Assembly (NCBI GenBank): GCA_020086605.1
Contig: JACBWW010000092.1
Span: 456,446 to 520,445, forward strand
Length of the DNA: 64,000 bases
Direction of reading: 5' to 3'
DNA from: Lanius collurio
Taxonomy: Eukaryota; Chordata; Aves; Passeriformes; Laniidae
Part shown: positions 12,501 to 21,593 of the stretch, piece after piece
Layout of the letters: each line of letters begins with the position of its first letter
Numbering within the stretch: position 1 is the first letter of the stretch
Made by a program: the position numbers and the translations under genes
Notes under the pieces: model-generated
Told to the model about the DNA's origin: nothing
The model's database searches: none
The model's input: only the letters and a program-made list of their open reading frames with translations

Positions 12501-15500
12501 AAGCCAAGATCTGCTCCAGGAAGAAGATCCAGTTAAGAAAAAAATATCCAGTTTCTGTGCTCCTTCCCCCAGCTGGCTGAGAATTCCTAAACTCCCCCCA
12601 AATCCTGCTTTTCCCTTTCTGCTCGGGGCACACCTAAGGAAGAAATTCCATTTGAAATCCTGGATCAGGAAGAGCAAAACTGCTCCCAGGGAAGTCAGGA
12701 GAGGGATTCACCTGGCACAGGGAGGGAGAGGATGAGGATGGAAGCACAATTCAAAGCACAGCTCTTGGAAAACTTCCCCCTCCTCCTCTGGAAGCAGGGA
12801 AGGAGATTCCAGCAGCAACTTCCAGAGCCAGTCCCTTCCCAAAAATCACACAGCAATGGGATCATCCCCCAGGTAATGCCTGCCTCAAATTCCTCCTCTG
12901 CCACAAAGAGCCTCCCAAGGAAAATCCCCACAGGGAACAGGCAATTTCAGCTGCATTTTCCCAACCTGATGCACTTAAATCCCAAAATCCCAGGCACATC
13001 CCTGAGTCCCTGCAGGATGCAGAGGGAAGGATGGGGCTGGATCCACCACACCAATGCAGCTCAGCACCTCCAGGAGGGTTTCCCATGGATCTCTCCCTGT
13101 GGAACACCACAGGTGGGAACTGCACTGAACCCCCAGACCCACATTAAATCCAAAATTCCATGGACACCTAGGAGCATTCCTGGGATCAGAGCAGCCAAGG
13201 GCATCATTTCACTCCGGATTTTCCCCCCTCAGTAACAATTCCTAATTCAAATTACAACCGTCCTAAAGCCAAGGTTAGGCCAGGCTTAAAGCTCAGGCTC
13301 AGTTCCACCACTGAAACATTTCCCCCACCAACACAAAGCCACTTCCAGGACTGAAAATGCTGGAATTAGTAGGAATAGTAGGGAAAAAAAAAATCCAAAT
13401 TTTATAATTTTGCTCAAAACCCAAAATTATCTGTGCCCAGAGAAAGTTCCTCTGTTTAAGTTTGCTTTTTTTTAAGTAGCTCTTTGTAAATTCCTCAATT
13501 TAAGTTAAAATAGGTTAGAGCAGGAAAAGGAACTTGTGAGGAAGTCCTGGAACCTGGAAACTTGAGGAATTTTAAAACAATTAAAATAATAATCAGAAAA
13601 ATCCCAGTTTACTTACAATTGTTGCTACCAGGGACTGGGACAAGGCTTCATTCCCAGGGATGAGGCTTCATTCCCAGGGATGAGGGTTCATTCCCAGGGA
13701 TGAGGGTTCATTCCCAGGGATGAGGGTTCACCCCCAGCACCTGGACTCGCAGAGGTGCTGCGGCTCCACCTGAGCTGAGCGAAGATTTTGGGATTCGCGC
13801 TAAAAAATCAGGGACAAATCTCCTCGGAGCAGCAAAGCAACGCCCCTCCCTCAGAGGGGGAGGATTTGGGAATGGCCCCCAGGCTCCAGCGCTTCTCCCA
13901 CCCCTGGGAAAAGCAGGGATTTCCAGCCCTCCATCCCCTCCCCTCCCCTCCCATCAGGTATCGCCATCCCGGGGGATTTTCCTTGAATGGGGCAGCGATT
14001 TCCAAGTGGGAGCCTGAATGACATCACCCCCCAGGCACTGCACGGCACCTTTGTCTCCCAAAATGCCTGGAAAACAAGGAATTCTCTCTGGTCCGGGGCT
14101 CTTGTCCTGCTGGGACTCAGCTGGATATTCCCAACATCCCCAAAAATAGAAGCCATCCCGTCCCCTCCATCCCAAATTCACACTGAGGCGAAACCTTGGA
14201 ATTTTAATGTCCCCACCTCCTAATTCACACACGTGTGCCAGCAAATATTCCCAAAATTCACCACAGCAAAGCCCCAGATATCCCATTCTTAGTCCAAACC
14301 CATTCCAGATTTAACAAGGCACTTCCCCATCACGAGGTGACCCTGAAACCACATTCCAAAGGGGAGCAACCTGCACCCCAAAAACCAGAAAACAAAACAT
14401 TGCAAGGCCCTGGCCGGGCTCAGGGTCATTCCTTTGATATAAATAAATATGAATAAATATAAATAAATATTTAAAAAATATAAATAAATATAAATAGATG
14501 TAAATAAATGTAAATTCTCCAAGGATTTAGTCTAAATCCTCCCAGGATTTATTTCTTACCTAATTATAGCTGAAGTTTAATGTCCTGGGATTTTGCCCAG
14601 TGGGAGCAGGGACACCTTGGGAATTGCTCCCCATTCCACAGAAGAGAATAAATCCCTTTCATGCTCCTTTACACCAGAAATTTGCCAGAAAATTCCAAAC
14701 TGGGAATGGGTTGTGCAAGCAAACACCAAGCATCAGGCTCCAGAGTTTTCCCTGTTGGATTTCCACACTGCAAAAAGCTACTAATTATAGTTATAAAATA
14801 TACAATGATTTTCTGGGAATGACACACTTTGGATTTCCAGCTGGAAAACTTCCACCGGTGCTTTTCCAACAGGAAGGAAATACTGGAATTACAAAGATGC
14901 TGGAGAAGTTGTAAAATCTTGGAGCAACACAGAAGGAATCACAGGGAATTGGGAGCTCCAGCTCCTTCCTGATCCAGCCTGACGCCTCTTCCTCACACCA
15001 ACATTTTGGGATCAAATTTTGACTCCTGGCTCATTTTCTCTGGAATTTTAGGTCCAGCTCCACATCATTCCCAGGGATTGCTGACTCTGGGGTGCATCCC
15101 AAAAAGCTGAAGCTCACAGGAGAGGTGCAGCTGCAGGGATGGAGCATTTTTAAGGGAAGTTTACCCCCCAAAAAATAGGAAAAGTCAGGAAAAAAAAAAT
15201 CAAGGAAAAGGAAAATAACCTGTTCTACCAACATCCATCAACCAGAGCCACACTTGGGCCTCCTCAACACTTTTCCTCGAGGAGTCCTAAAATCCTGGAA
15301 GGAAAAATTCCCATTAAAAATAGGTGCTAACAAATCCTCTCTTTCCTTCTAAATATCCAAACAAATCCTATCTGACATTCCATCAGCAGATCTGGGAACA
15401 GGCTGCCCCAAGGGGCTCCAGCTGCCCCATGCCTGGAAATGTCCCAGGCCAGGATCCCAAATTCCCCACTCAGGTTCCCAAGGCCAAACACATAAAGTGA

Positions 15501-18500
15501 ATTTTCCCTAAATAATCCAACTTTCCAGACACATTAAAGCTGAAACACAGAGCTGGAAATCCCAAGGACACACTGAGGCAGTGAGAGCCAAGTTCCTTCC
15601 TCTCCTCTCTCCATCCCACAGCCCTGGGACCATCATTAACCTCCTTAATAAAGGGGAGGAGCATTCCAAGGGAAATGCAGGTGGAAAACTCAGCCTTGCC
15701 CTCCCCTCAGCATCTCCCAGGTGGATTGGACCAGGCTCCAGGATGGAAATTTGGGTGTTTAACCACAGCACATCTGTGCCCAGGGAACCAAACCTATGGA
15801 TGGTTTTCCTTAGGGAAAACAGATTCCCAGAAAAAAACAGCAAGTCCCAAAGTGACACCGACAGGGAACAGCCTGGGAGACTCTGCAGCTCCAATGAACA
15901 TCCAAAAAAATCCTTGGGAACAGCCACAGCCAGAACCTGGAATTCCAGACTGGCTGAATCCCTATCAGGTCATGTTAACAAAACCAACAGAATGCTCCAC
16001 ACTCTGATCCTAAATCCCAGCTCTCCCAACCACCCACAAACACACCAAGCCCCACTGGCATCACCAGGATGGCTGGAAAAGCATCCTCCCCCCCACATGG
16101 AGCTGAATTCCCATTGGAGACATCTCCAGAAGCAGATGGATAAATGCAGTTTCCATCAGCACAGAAGGACACGAAGGAAATAAATCCTTGGAGTCTCGAC
16201 TCTGTCCCATCACAGAGGTGTCACTGGTCCAAGAAGCTCCTGCACCCTTGGGATGGAGACGATCTTGGAATCTTCTCCCAGGAAACAACATCACCAAGAG
16301 GTGAAGTGGCTTCTGTTCACAGCAGGGTACAAATACCCATCAACATCCATCAGGAACAGCTTGTCTGGAGAAGCCCAGGTTGCCCCTGGATCCCTGGCAG
16401 TGTCCAAGGCCAGGCTGGATGGGACTGGGAGCAGCTTGGGACAGTGGGAGGTGTCCCTGTCCATGGCAGGGGTGGCACTGGATCAGCTTTGAGGTCCTTT
16501 CCAACCCAAACCAGGCTGGCACTCTAAGCAGGTCCAGGTCGGTGCCAGGCAGCTCCATGTGGAATGTGGTGCCAGCTCTGAGCTCAGGGAATTGGGTTGG
16601 CCCAAATTTAAGCATCCAAAGAGTCAAGGAGGCCTGGTTCTGCTGGGTACTGAAGTTCCCAGGAATCCAAGCTCTGGTCGATGAGCAGACACGGAAAGCA
16701 ACCAAGGAGGTAAAAGTGAGCCAGAGGTTCTTTCCTACAGGAAAATTCCAGTAAAAGCCATCGGCACGGACAAGTCGTCGTTCAGCTCCCAGCTCAGCAT
16801 CCCCCTTCTGCAGCCAGCACGGAGCTCCAGCTCAGCAGCATCCCTGGAAGTGTCCAAGGCCGGGCTGGCCAGGGCATGGGGTAACCTGGGACAGTGGAAG
16901 GTGTCCCTGCCCATGGCAGGGGTGGGATAATCTCACGGCTCCTCCCCACCCAAACCATCCAGTGAATAATTCCCAGGAAAAGTAAGGCTGAGCTGACGAT
17001 TTACTGGTCTCTGATGAACCCTCTCCAAGCACCACAATCCCAACACTCCGAGCTACAAAAGCATCTCATCCCAAAAGAGAACCCCGCACATCCCTCCTCA
17101 TCCCACCCCGCGGCGGGTACCACCAACATCCCACAGCCTGGTCTGAATTCTGGTCATCCCAAACAGCCAGCACATCCTCAGCCACTTCCAACAACCCTCA
17201 GCCAATTAGCCCAGACAATCCTTTCCTCCAGGTAGGAGTTCTGTGCTGGGAAAAGCACATCCAAATTAAGGCACGCTGTTAACGAACGCGGCTGGGGCAC
17301 GGAGGGAACGTCAGGATTCCAGGTGGGGACGGGGGAACAATCACCTCAAAAACACCAGGACACCTCCTGAAAACTTTCTGAGTCCCAACACACCCCAAGG
17401 AAACCCCAAAATCAGGCCAATTAATCTGTAATTCCATTAAAAAGTCATTAGTGGAGCCATTCTGGCTGTTGCCCAGGCTGGCGCCACTGGACATTTTTAG
17501 ACAACAGTGACGTGGGACAACTCGGACACTTTCAGACACCGAATTCCAAGTGCCAGCCCAAGATCCCTCCACACACTCCACACTACAAAGGTGAAACACC
17601 TAAATTAGCCTAAAAGTTTTGGGATGAACAGGAGAGTTGTTTGGACCCAGAGGGTCTCTCGGGTCTCTCCCACCAGGGTTAAGGTGAAGTAAACCAGGAT
17701 TTACTCCAGGCTCTCCCATCCCGGGAGCCACATCTGGCAAAACACAACCTGGATTCCAAATGAAATCCTCTGTTCCTCACTAATTTTAGAAGGCTCTGTC
17801 ACCAGCACCGTTTCAGCTGCAACAAGGGGAAGCTGTTCCTCAGCTGCTCCAGGTGGGCACGGACAGAACTCGCTCAAAAAAGGTTTGCTTTGTTGTCCCT
17901 GCTCAAAAAAACATCATTTCTAGGTTTGCCTCCGATCTGGCCGTCACTCGGGGGGGTGCTCCATGCCAGATGTCTGCTCCTTCCACCCCAGAGCCGGCAA
18001 AGTTTATGGAGCCCCTGAATCCTTCACCAAGGCAGTCTAAAAATGTAAAAATAGCGTTGAGAAGCAGCGGGAAAGGGGTGGAGGGGAGAAACCCAGTAGG
18101 GACGGAGTGACTTCTCAGGAGAGGCGATAAAGCCGGAGGCCCTGGTGGAATGAGGGGGGTGGGTTGGTGAAATTCCCCATCCAGAGGAGAACCAGAGTTC
18201 CCGGCCATTAGGTTGCTCCCCCTTCCCTGGCTCCTTCCTCCGGGCAGAAAATGGGGTCAGGGCAGGGGCCGCCCGGGAAAGAGAATTCCAGGGGTAAAAG
18301 CAAGACTGGGTTCGGTAACTAGACAAAATAGCATTAATAATAATAATAATAAAGAAGGTACTGAAAAATGGCCCCGCGGGGAGGCCGGGACACGTCCGCA
18401 CGCTCCGCCCGGCTCCCCCCGCGCACCCCCGGGCAGGGACGGGACAGGGCAAGGGACACGGGCAGGGACAGGGGGGACACGGCCCCCGAGCCGACCTGCC

Positions 18501-18825
18501 ACCCCCGGCGCGGCCGCTCCCGCCGCCTGCTCTCCGCCCTCCCCGCGCTCCCTGCCCGCCCTCCCCGCGCCCGCCCCGGCCGCGGCCATCACGCAAGGCC
18601 GGGGATGCGCGGCCTACCCCGGGCCGGCGGGAGGACGGAGGGAAAGGGAAGGGCGGCGGGACAGGGAAAAGGAAGGGGCAAAGGAACGGGAATGGGAAGG
18701 GGAACGGGAAGGGGAAGGGGCAGCGGCCCGGCTGCCGGCGGTCGCGCGGTGCCGGCGGGCCCGAGGCCGCGGAGGGCCCGCGCTTACTCCGGCGTGGGGT
18801 GCTCCGGGTCGTAGAAATCCCCCAT
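1..18825 (-). CDS. SETD2: SETD2 histone H3 lysine-36 methyltransferase, 5' part (gene span, runs off the left edge)
   Basis: SETD2 deposits H3K36me3 co-transcriptionally in the nucleus through a C-terminal SRI domain that binds the RNA polymerase II CTD. Here only the N-terminal, mostly disordered part is present. Three coding exons join in phase: 18825-18788 (38 nt, ends phase 2), 8216-8201 (16 nt, ends phase 0) and 4900-513 (4388 nt, ends phase 2). Together they give about 1,480 residues. The product starts MGDFYDPEHPTPEEEENE, then GKPETVPRAGFIKG, close to the human protein as I recall it, and ends in CYFDLIEENVYLTER, the segment just before the AWS-SET region. Human SETD2 is about 2,560 residues, so the catalytic AWS-SET-postSET, WW and SRI exons must lie left of base 1. 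Nothing in the visible exons looks broken. Introns 1 and 2 carry CR1 fragments and small tandem repeats. Confidence 0.96.
513..4900 (-). CDS. SETD2: SETD2 exon 3 (giant N-terminal exon)
   Basis: One open exon of 4388 nt. The acceptor is CTGCAG at 4901 after a T-rich tract, and the donor is GTAACT at 512. It encodes the low-complexity N-terminal half. In order: conserved FIKGPVFKGVASSRFLPKGT and KVNLEEQGRQKVSFSFSLTK; a Pro-rich block with an 8-Pro run; a long RS/SR-rich region (SRSRSDRERRRSRSHSRSRS); acidic Ser/Asp stretches (DSDSEGGSEDSDTEDSDSDD); LQSVVVVPKNST; WDFSQPEKPSSTYQQPDSSFG; and CVMDDF-like CIMDDFRDPQRWKEFAKQGK at the end. The open frame runs on from 4901 to 5062, but that part reads through the intron pyrimidine tract and is not coding. 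Confidence 0.97.
5330..5695 (+). repeat. CR1 LINE fragment (sense)
   Basis: Type copy of the commonest repeat in the window: a 5'-truncated CR1. It carries landmark blocks CTCAGAGCCCCTTGCAGG, GCAGCTGTGGCTGCCC, TGGATCCCTGGCAGTG and GTGTCC, and ends in an AACC(A)-type 3' tail with ATTCTGTG. Other copies below were recognised by the same blocks; borders are approximate. Confidence 0.85.
6140..6303 (-). repeat. CR1 fragment (antisense)
   Basis: Starts with the reverse 3' tail (ATCATGGAATTCTGGAATGG) and stops within the Leu/Trp-like GCCACAGCTGCTCTGGGA block. Confidence 0.85.
7973..8069 (+). repeat. 34-bp tandem repeat, three units
   Basis: Three copies of a unit starting AATTATTGCCCTTCTTTCCC and continuing AAATTTAA, differing by a few bases. 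They lie 130-245 bp from the SETD2 microexon on its downstream side. Confidence 0.9.
8201..8216 (-). CDS. SETD2: SETD2 exon 2 (16-nt microexon)
   Basis: Sixteen bases between an acceptor (pyrimidine run, then GCAATAG) and a strong GTGAGT donor at 8200. Spliced to exon 1 they complete EEEENE, restoring the expected PTPEEEENE sequence and leaving phase 0, as exon 3 requires. It is too short to show as an open reading frame and was found by splice-site and phase logic. Confidence 0.88.
9905..10050 (+). repeat. CR1 3' end (sense)
   Basis: Short, diverged copy ending in AACCATTTGGGATTCTGGGA. Confidence 0.8.
11574..11770 (-). repeat. CR1 fragment (antisense)
   Basis: Reverse tail GAATCCCAGAATTCCAGCAC, then AGGACCTTAAAGCTCATCCC and a degenerate middle. 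Confidence 0.8.
13641..13740 (+). repeat. 20-bp tandem repeat, five units
   Basis: Head-to-tail copies of a 20-bp unit close to TGAGGGTTCATTCCCAGGGA. The middle units are nearly identical, with a G/C change in the first two and decay in the last. Confidence 0.92.
14436..14515 (+). repeat. AT-rich microsatellite (AAATAAATAT-like)
   Basis: Imperfect TAAATAAATA array of about 80 bp in SETD2 intron 1. Confidence 0.9.
16372..16520 (+). repeat. CR1 3' end (sense)
   Basis: Begins in the TGGATCCCTGGCAGTGTCC block and fades after the AACCCAAACCAGG tail. Confidence 0.8.
16838..16970 (+). repeat. CR1 3' end (sense)
   Basis: Begins ATCCCTGGAAGTGTCCAAGG and ends CCCACCCAAACCATCC. Confidence 0.8.
18334..18353 (+). 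repeat. (AAT)n microsatellite
   Basis: About six AAT units in SETD2 intron 1, at the edge of the CpG island. Confidence 0.85.
18640..18722 (+). repeat. polypurine G/A tract in SETD2 intron 1
   Basis: About 80 bases almost entirely G and A on the plus strand, built of GGGAAC, GGGAAG and GGGGCA variants, starting about 65 bp downstream of the exon 1 donor in gene orientation. Confidence 0.85.
18788..18825 (-). CDS. SETD2: SETD2 exon 1 (coding part)
   Basis: ATG at 18825-18823 in good context (CACCATGG). It encodes MGDFYDPEHPTP plus two bases of the next Glu codon, then a GTAAGC donor at 18787. The human protein as I recall it begins about 11 residues earlier. The in-frame bases just upstream here (ARPPT before Met) do not clearly match that extension, so this Met is taken as the start. 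The exon lies in a CpG island. Confidence 0.9.
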
Positions 18826-19199
18826 GGTGGGTGGGCGGGCACGGGGCTCCGCAAGTGCCCCCTGGCCGGGGAGGCCCCGCTCGCCCCGTCGGGGCTCCTC
18901 ACATGGTCCGGCGGGGCCCCCCCGCCACCCGCGCCCAGCCCGGCCCGGCCCCGCCGCGATCCGCCCCGGCCGCCGGCTCCTCCTCCCGCGGCACCGCGCA
19001 GCACCGGGATCCCTCCGGGAGCGGCCGCCGAGCCCCGGGACACGCCGGCATCGAGCCCGGGACGTCGCCGCGATCGGCCGCGGCCCCGCCGGGGTTTTTC
19101 TCGGCGCACAGCGGGATTACCCCCGGGATCGCCGTGGCCACAGCGGGCACCGGCACCACGCCAGCATCGGCCGCGGTGCCACCGGGATCCCACCGGGAT

Positions 19200-20045
19200 C
19201 GGCCGCAGCACCACCGGGATTTTCTTGGAACCGTAGCGGGATCATTCCAGGGATCGCCGGGGGCACGCCAGAATCTGCCTGGGTGTCAGTGGGATCCCAC
19301 CAGGATCCAGGAAGGGGTCAGCGGGGCACACTGGGACTGCCGGGATCTGCTCCAGGTCAGCCACTGCACCGCCAGGATCTCCTCGGGATCACGCCTGGGT
19401 CACTCCCAGGATCAGCTACGGGATCACTGAAATCTCCCCAGGATCACCAGGACCGGACCAGGATCATCCCTGGGGTCACCAGGGCCACACCAGGTTCAGC
19501 CACACTGTTCCCGGGATGTCAGTGGGATTTCCCTGGGGCTACACCGGGACTGGCCACAGGATCTCCTTGGGATCACCCCTGGGATCCTCAGGATCTCCCC
19601 AGGATCAGATGGAAGATCGCTGGGGCCACACCTGGATGAGCTGCAGGACTGCCAGGACCACCAGGGCTACACCTGGATCACTCACGGGACAGGCAGGATC
19701 CCACCGGGATCTCCTCAGCATCACACTGGGATCATCCCCAGGATCACTGAGATCTCCTCAGGACCACACCAGGATCTCACTGGTGTCACACTTGGGATCA
19801 CCAGCACCCCTGGATCACCCACAGCACACCATCCTGGGATCAGCTGCTTCCCTGGCATCTCCCATGCCCTGGAGCGGCAGCCCAGTGCCAACACCCCTGG
19901 CATCACCCCTGGCATCACTGGCACCACAGCACCCCAACACCTCTGGAATTCCTGGAACACAGGGATCACTGGCAGGCCGGGATCTCCTCCAGGATCAGGA
20001 GCACCCCCAGGATCACACCCTAGAATCACGGCCCAGACACCAGCA
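19200..20045 (+). repeat. degenerate GGATC-type minisatellite upstream of SETD2
   Basis: About 850 bp of irregular units built on CCAGGATCACC, CCGGGATC and CCTGGGATCA, recurring every 15-40 bp. Units grow less GC-rich moving right from the CpG island. It keeps several frames open, but the implied proteins are only the repeat. Confidence 0.8.
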
Positions 20046-20769
20046 CCTCTTGGCTCCAGATCCCCAGGGGTGTTCCAGGCCCCACTTGCCTGAAAAAATC
20101 ACAAAACTCCCTTTTCCTTTCACAGGTCATTTCCCAGCTTCCCAAACCCTGGGAGAGCTCCTCCATGGAACGGTGCTGGAGCACTTCAGGAGTCCGACTC
20201 CTTTTGCATGCCTAGAACCCTCCAAACCACATTTACAGCTTCCAAATATTGAGATTTCTGGGATTTTCCCAGATTAGGGAGCACAGTGTGGGCAGGAGGG
20301 ACCCACAGGGATGGGGTGGGAAGCAGAGGTGGGGTGGGCGGAGGGAAGGACAAAGGAAGGCTCCGACCCAGTCGTGTGGAAGCGTTTTCTTGGGAAATCC
20401 AGCCTGCCTTGGATTCCCAGCAGCTCTGTGAGCCTCTGGAAATGGGTCGTTAGAAGGAAAAGGTGATTTCTGGGGTGATCTCCAGTGCCCTTCCAGGGAG
20501 CAGGTGCTGTTATGGGGACAGAAGGAAGCTCCAGTGAATTAAAGCAAACTGAACACCGTGGATTCATGAATTTTCCCAGTTTCCCATGTCCATGGGGGCA
20601 GCATGTGGGAAATCTGGGATGTTTGAATTAGGGATGCTCCCACCATGGCTGGTGCTGGTTTTGGCAGTGGGATGTTCCTGACAGCTGTGGGGGGTTGACT
20701 TTGGGGCTTTCAGCATTCTTCTTCCAGCCTCCCAAATAATTTTGAGGGAGCTGGAGGGGGTCATCCTGG

Positions 20770-21105
20770 AGAAAAGGAGGCTCAGGAGGCACCTTCTGGC
20801 TCTTGGGAATTCCTTGGAAGAAGGTCAGAGCCAGGAGGGGTTGGGCTCTGCTCCCAGGTGACAGGACAAGAGGAAATGGCCTCACAGGAAGGCTCAGGGT
20901 GGATATTGGGAACATTCCTTCCCCAGAAGGGCTGTCCAGCCCTGGCACAGCTGCCCAGGGCAGGGGTGGAGTCCCCATTGCTGGAGGGATTTAAATCCAT
21001 GTGGATGTGGCACTTGGGGACATGGTTAGGGGTGGCCTTGGCAGTGCTGGGGGAATGGTTGGACTCAGTCTTGGAGGGCTTTTCCAACCAAAACCATTCC
21101 ATGAT
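20770..21105 (+). repeat. CR1 copy, second subfamily (sense)
   Basis: A different CR1 subfamily, marked by GGGCTCTGCTCCCAGG, GGATATTGGGAACATTCC, GGGCTGTCCAGCCCTGGCAC and a tail AACCATTCCATGATT. Confidence 0.85.
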
Positions 21106-21404
21106 TACCCAGAAATTAATCTTTTTTCCATTCTCCAGGCAGATCCAGCAGGCCAAGCCATGACTTGTTGCTCCAGAGGGAACAAGCCCGGCAGTCCTGC
21201 AGCTCCAGCACCAGGAAAGAGGGAATCAGGAGCAGCCTGGATTGTCCACAGCAACCTCTCTGCCATGACCCTGCCTTTTCCAGAGGCTCAGGAAAACAAG
21301 TGGTGCTGTTGGAGCTGCCTGGCCCGTGTCCTGTCCAAACAGCGGGATCGATTCCCAATGACTCCCTGCCTGCCCAAAGGTTGTGTGGTTCACTGTTCCT
21401 GCTG

Positions 21405-21410
21405 TTTATT
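21405..21410 (-). terminator. KIF9: KIF9 poly(A) signal
   Basis: AATAAA on the minus strand, about 75 bases after the stop codon. Confidence 0.8.
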
Positions 21411-21485
21411 CTTATAAATCGATGGTGGACACAAGCAGGAGGCACTTCCTGAGGTGGCATTCCTTGGAGAAGGCTGGGATCCAGG

Positions 21486-21593
21486 CTATGTGATGGGCAG
21501 GAAGGACAAGGCTTTCTTCTTCCCAGCAGCTGTGACCAGGCCAGGCCTCCTGCTCATTTTCTGGAGGGCTGCCATGGTCCTGTTGAAGGTGTG
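21486..21593 (-). CDS. KIF9: KIF9 exon 23 (last)
   Basis: 108 nt encoding [20 protein letters not shown] and [15 protein letters not shown], then TAG. Acceptor CTGTTCCCAG. Confidence 0.92.
   Translation of the reverse strand, partial: HTFNRTMAALQKMSRRPGLVTAAGKKKALSFLPIT

Larger units (their letters stand above)
8217..18787 (-). other. SETD2: SETD2 intron 1
   Basis: 10.6 kb first intron. It contains CR1 fragments near 9905, 11574, 16372 and 16838, a five-copy 20-bp repeat (13641-13740), an AT-rich microsatellite (14436-14515), an (AAT)n tract and a polypurine block beside exon 1. Long open frames such as 8721-9479 and 15581-16183 have no family features and are not taken as genes. Confidence 0.75.
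18360..19250 (-). promoter_or_regulatory. SETD2: CpG island / SETD2 promoter region
   Basis: Very GC- and CpG-rich sequence surrounding SETD2 exon 1 at 18788-18825. The transcription start should lie right of 18825. No TATA box is evident, as expected for a housekeeping CpG-island promoter. Long open frames on both strands here (18213-19430 plus, 18024-19214 minus) come from base composition. Confidence 0.75.
18826..21404. other. intergenic region between SETD2 and KIF9
   Basis: SETD2 5' flank and KIF9 3' flank. It holds the CpG island, the GGATC minisatellite, about 700 bp of unremarkable sequence (20,050-20,770) and one CR1 copy. I see no gene. Confidence 0.8.

Noticed and set aside
18024..19430. 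Long open frames on both strands of the CpG island (396 and 405 codons)
   Set aside because: CpG-rich sequence lacks stop codons by chance; the products are low-complexity and only the short MGDFYDPEHPTP exon is supported.
18824..19639. 271-codon plus-strand frame running into the GGATC repeat
   Set aside because: Its protein is just the translated minisatellite.
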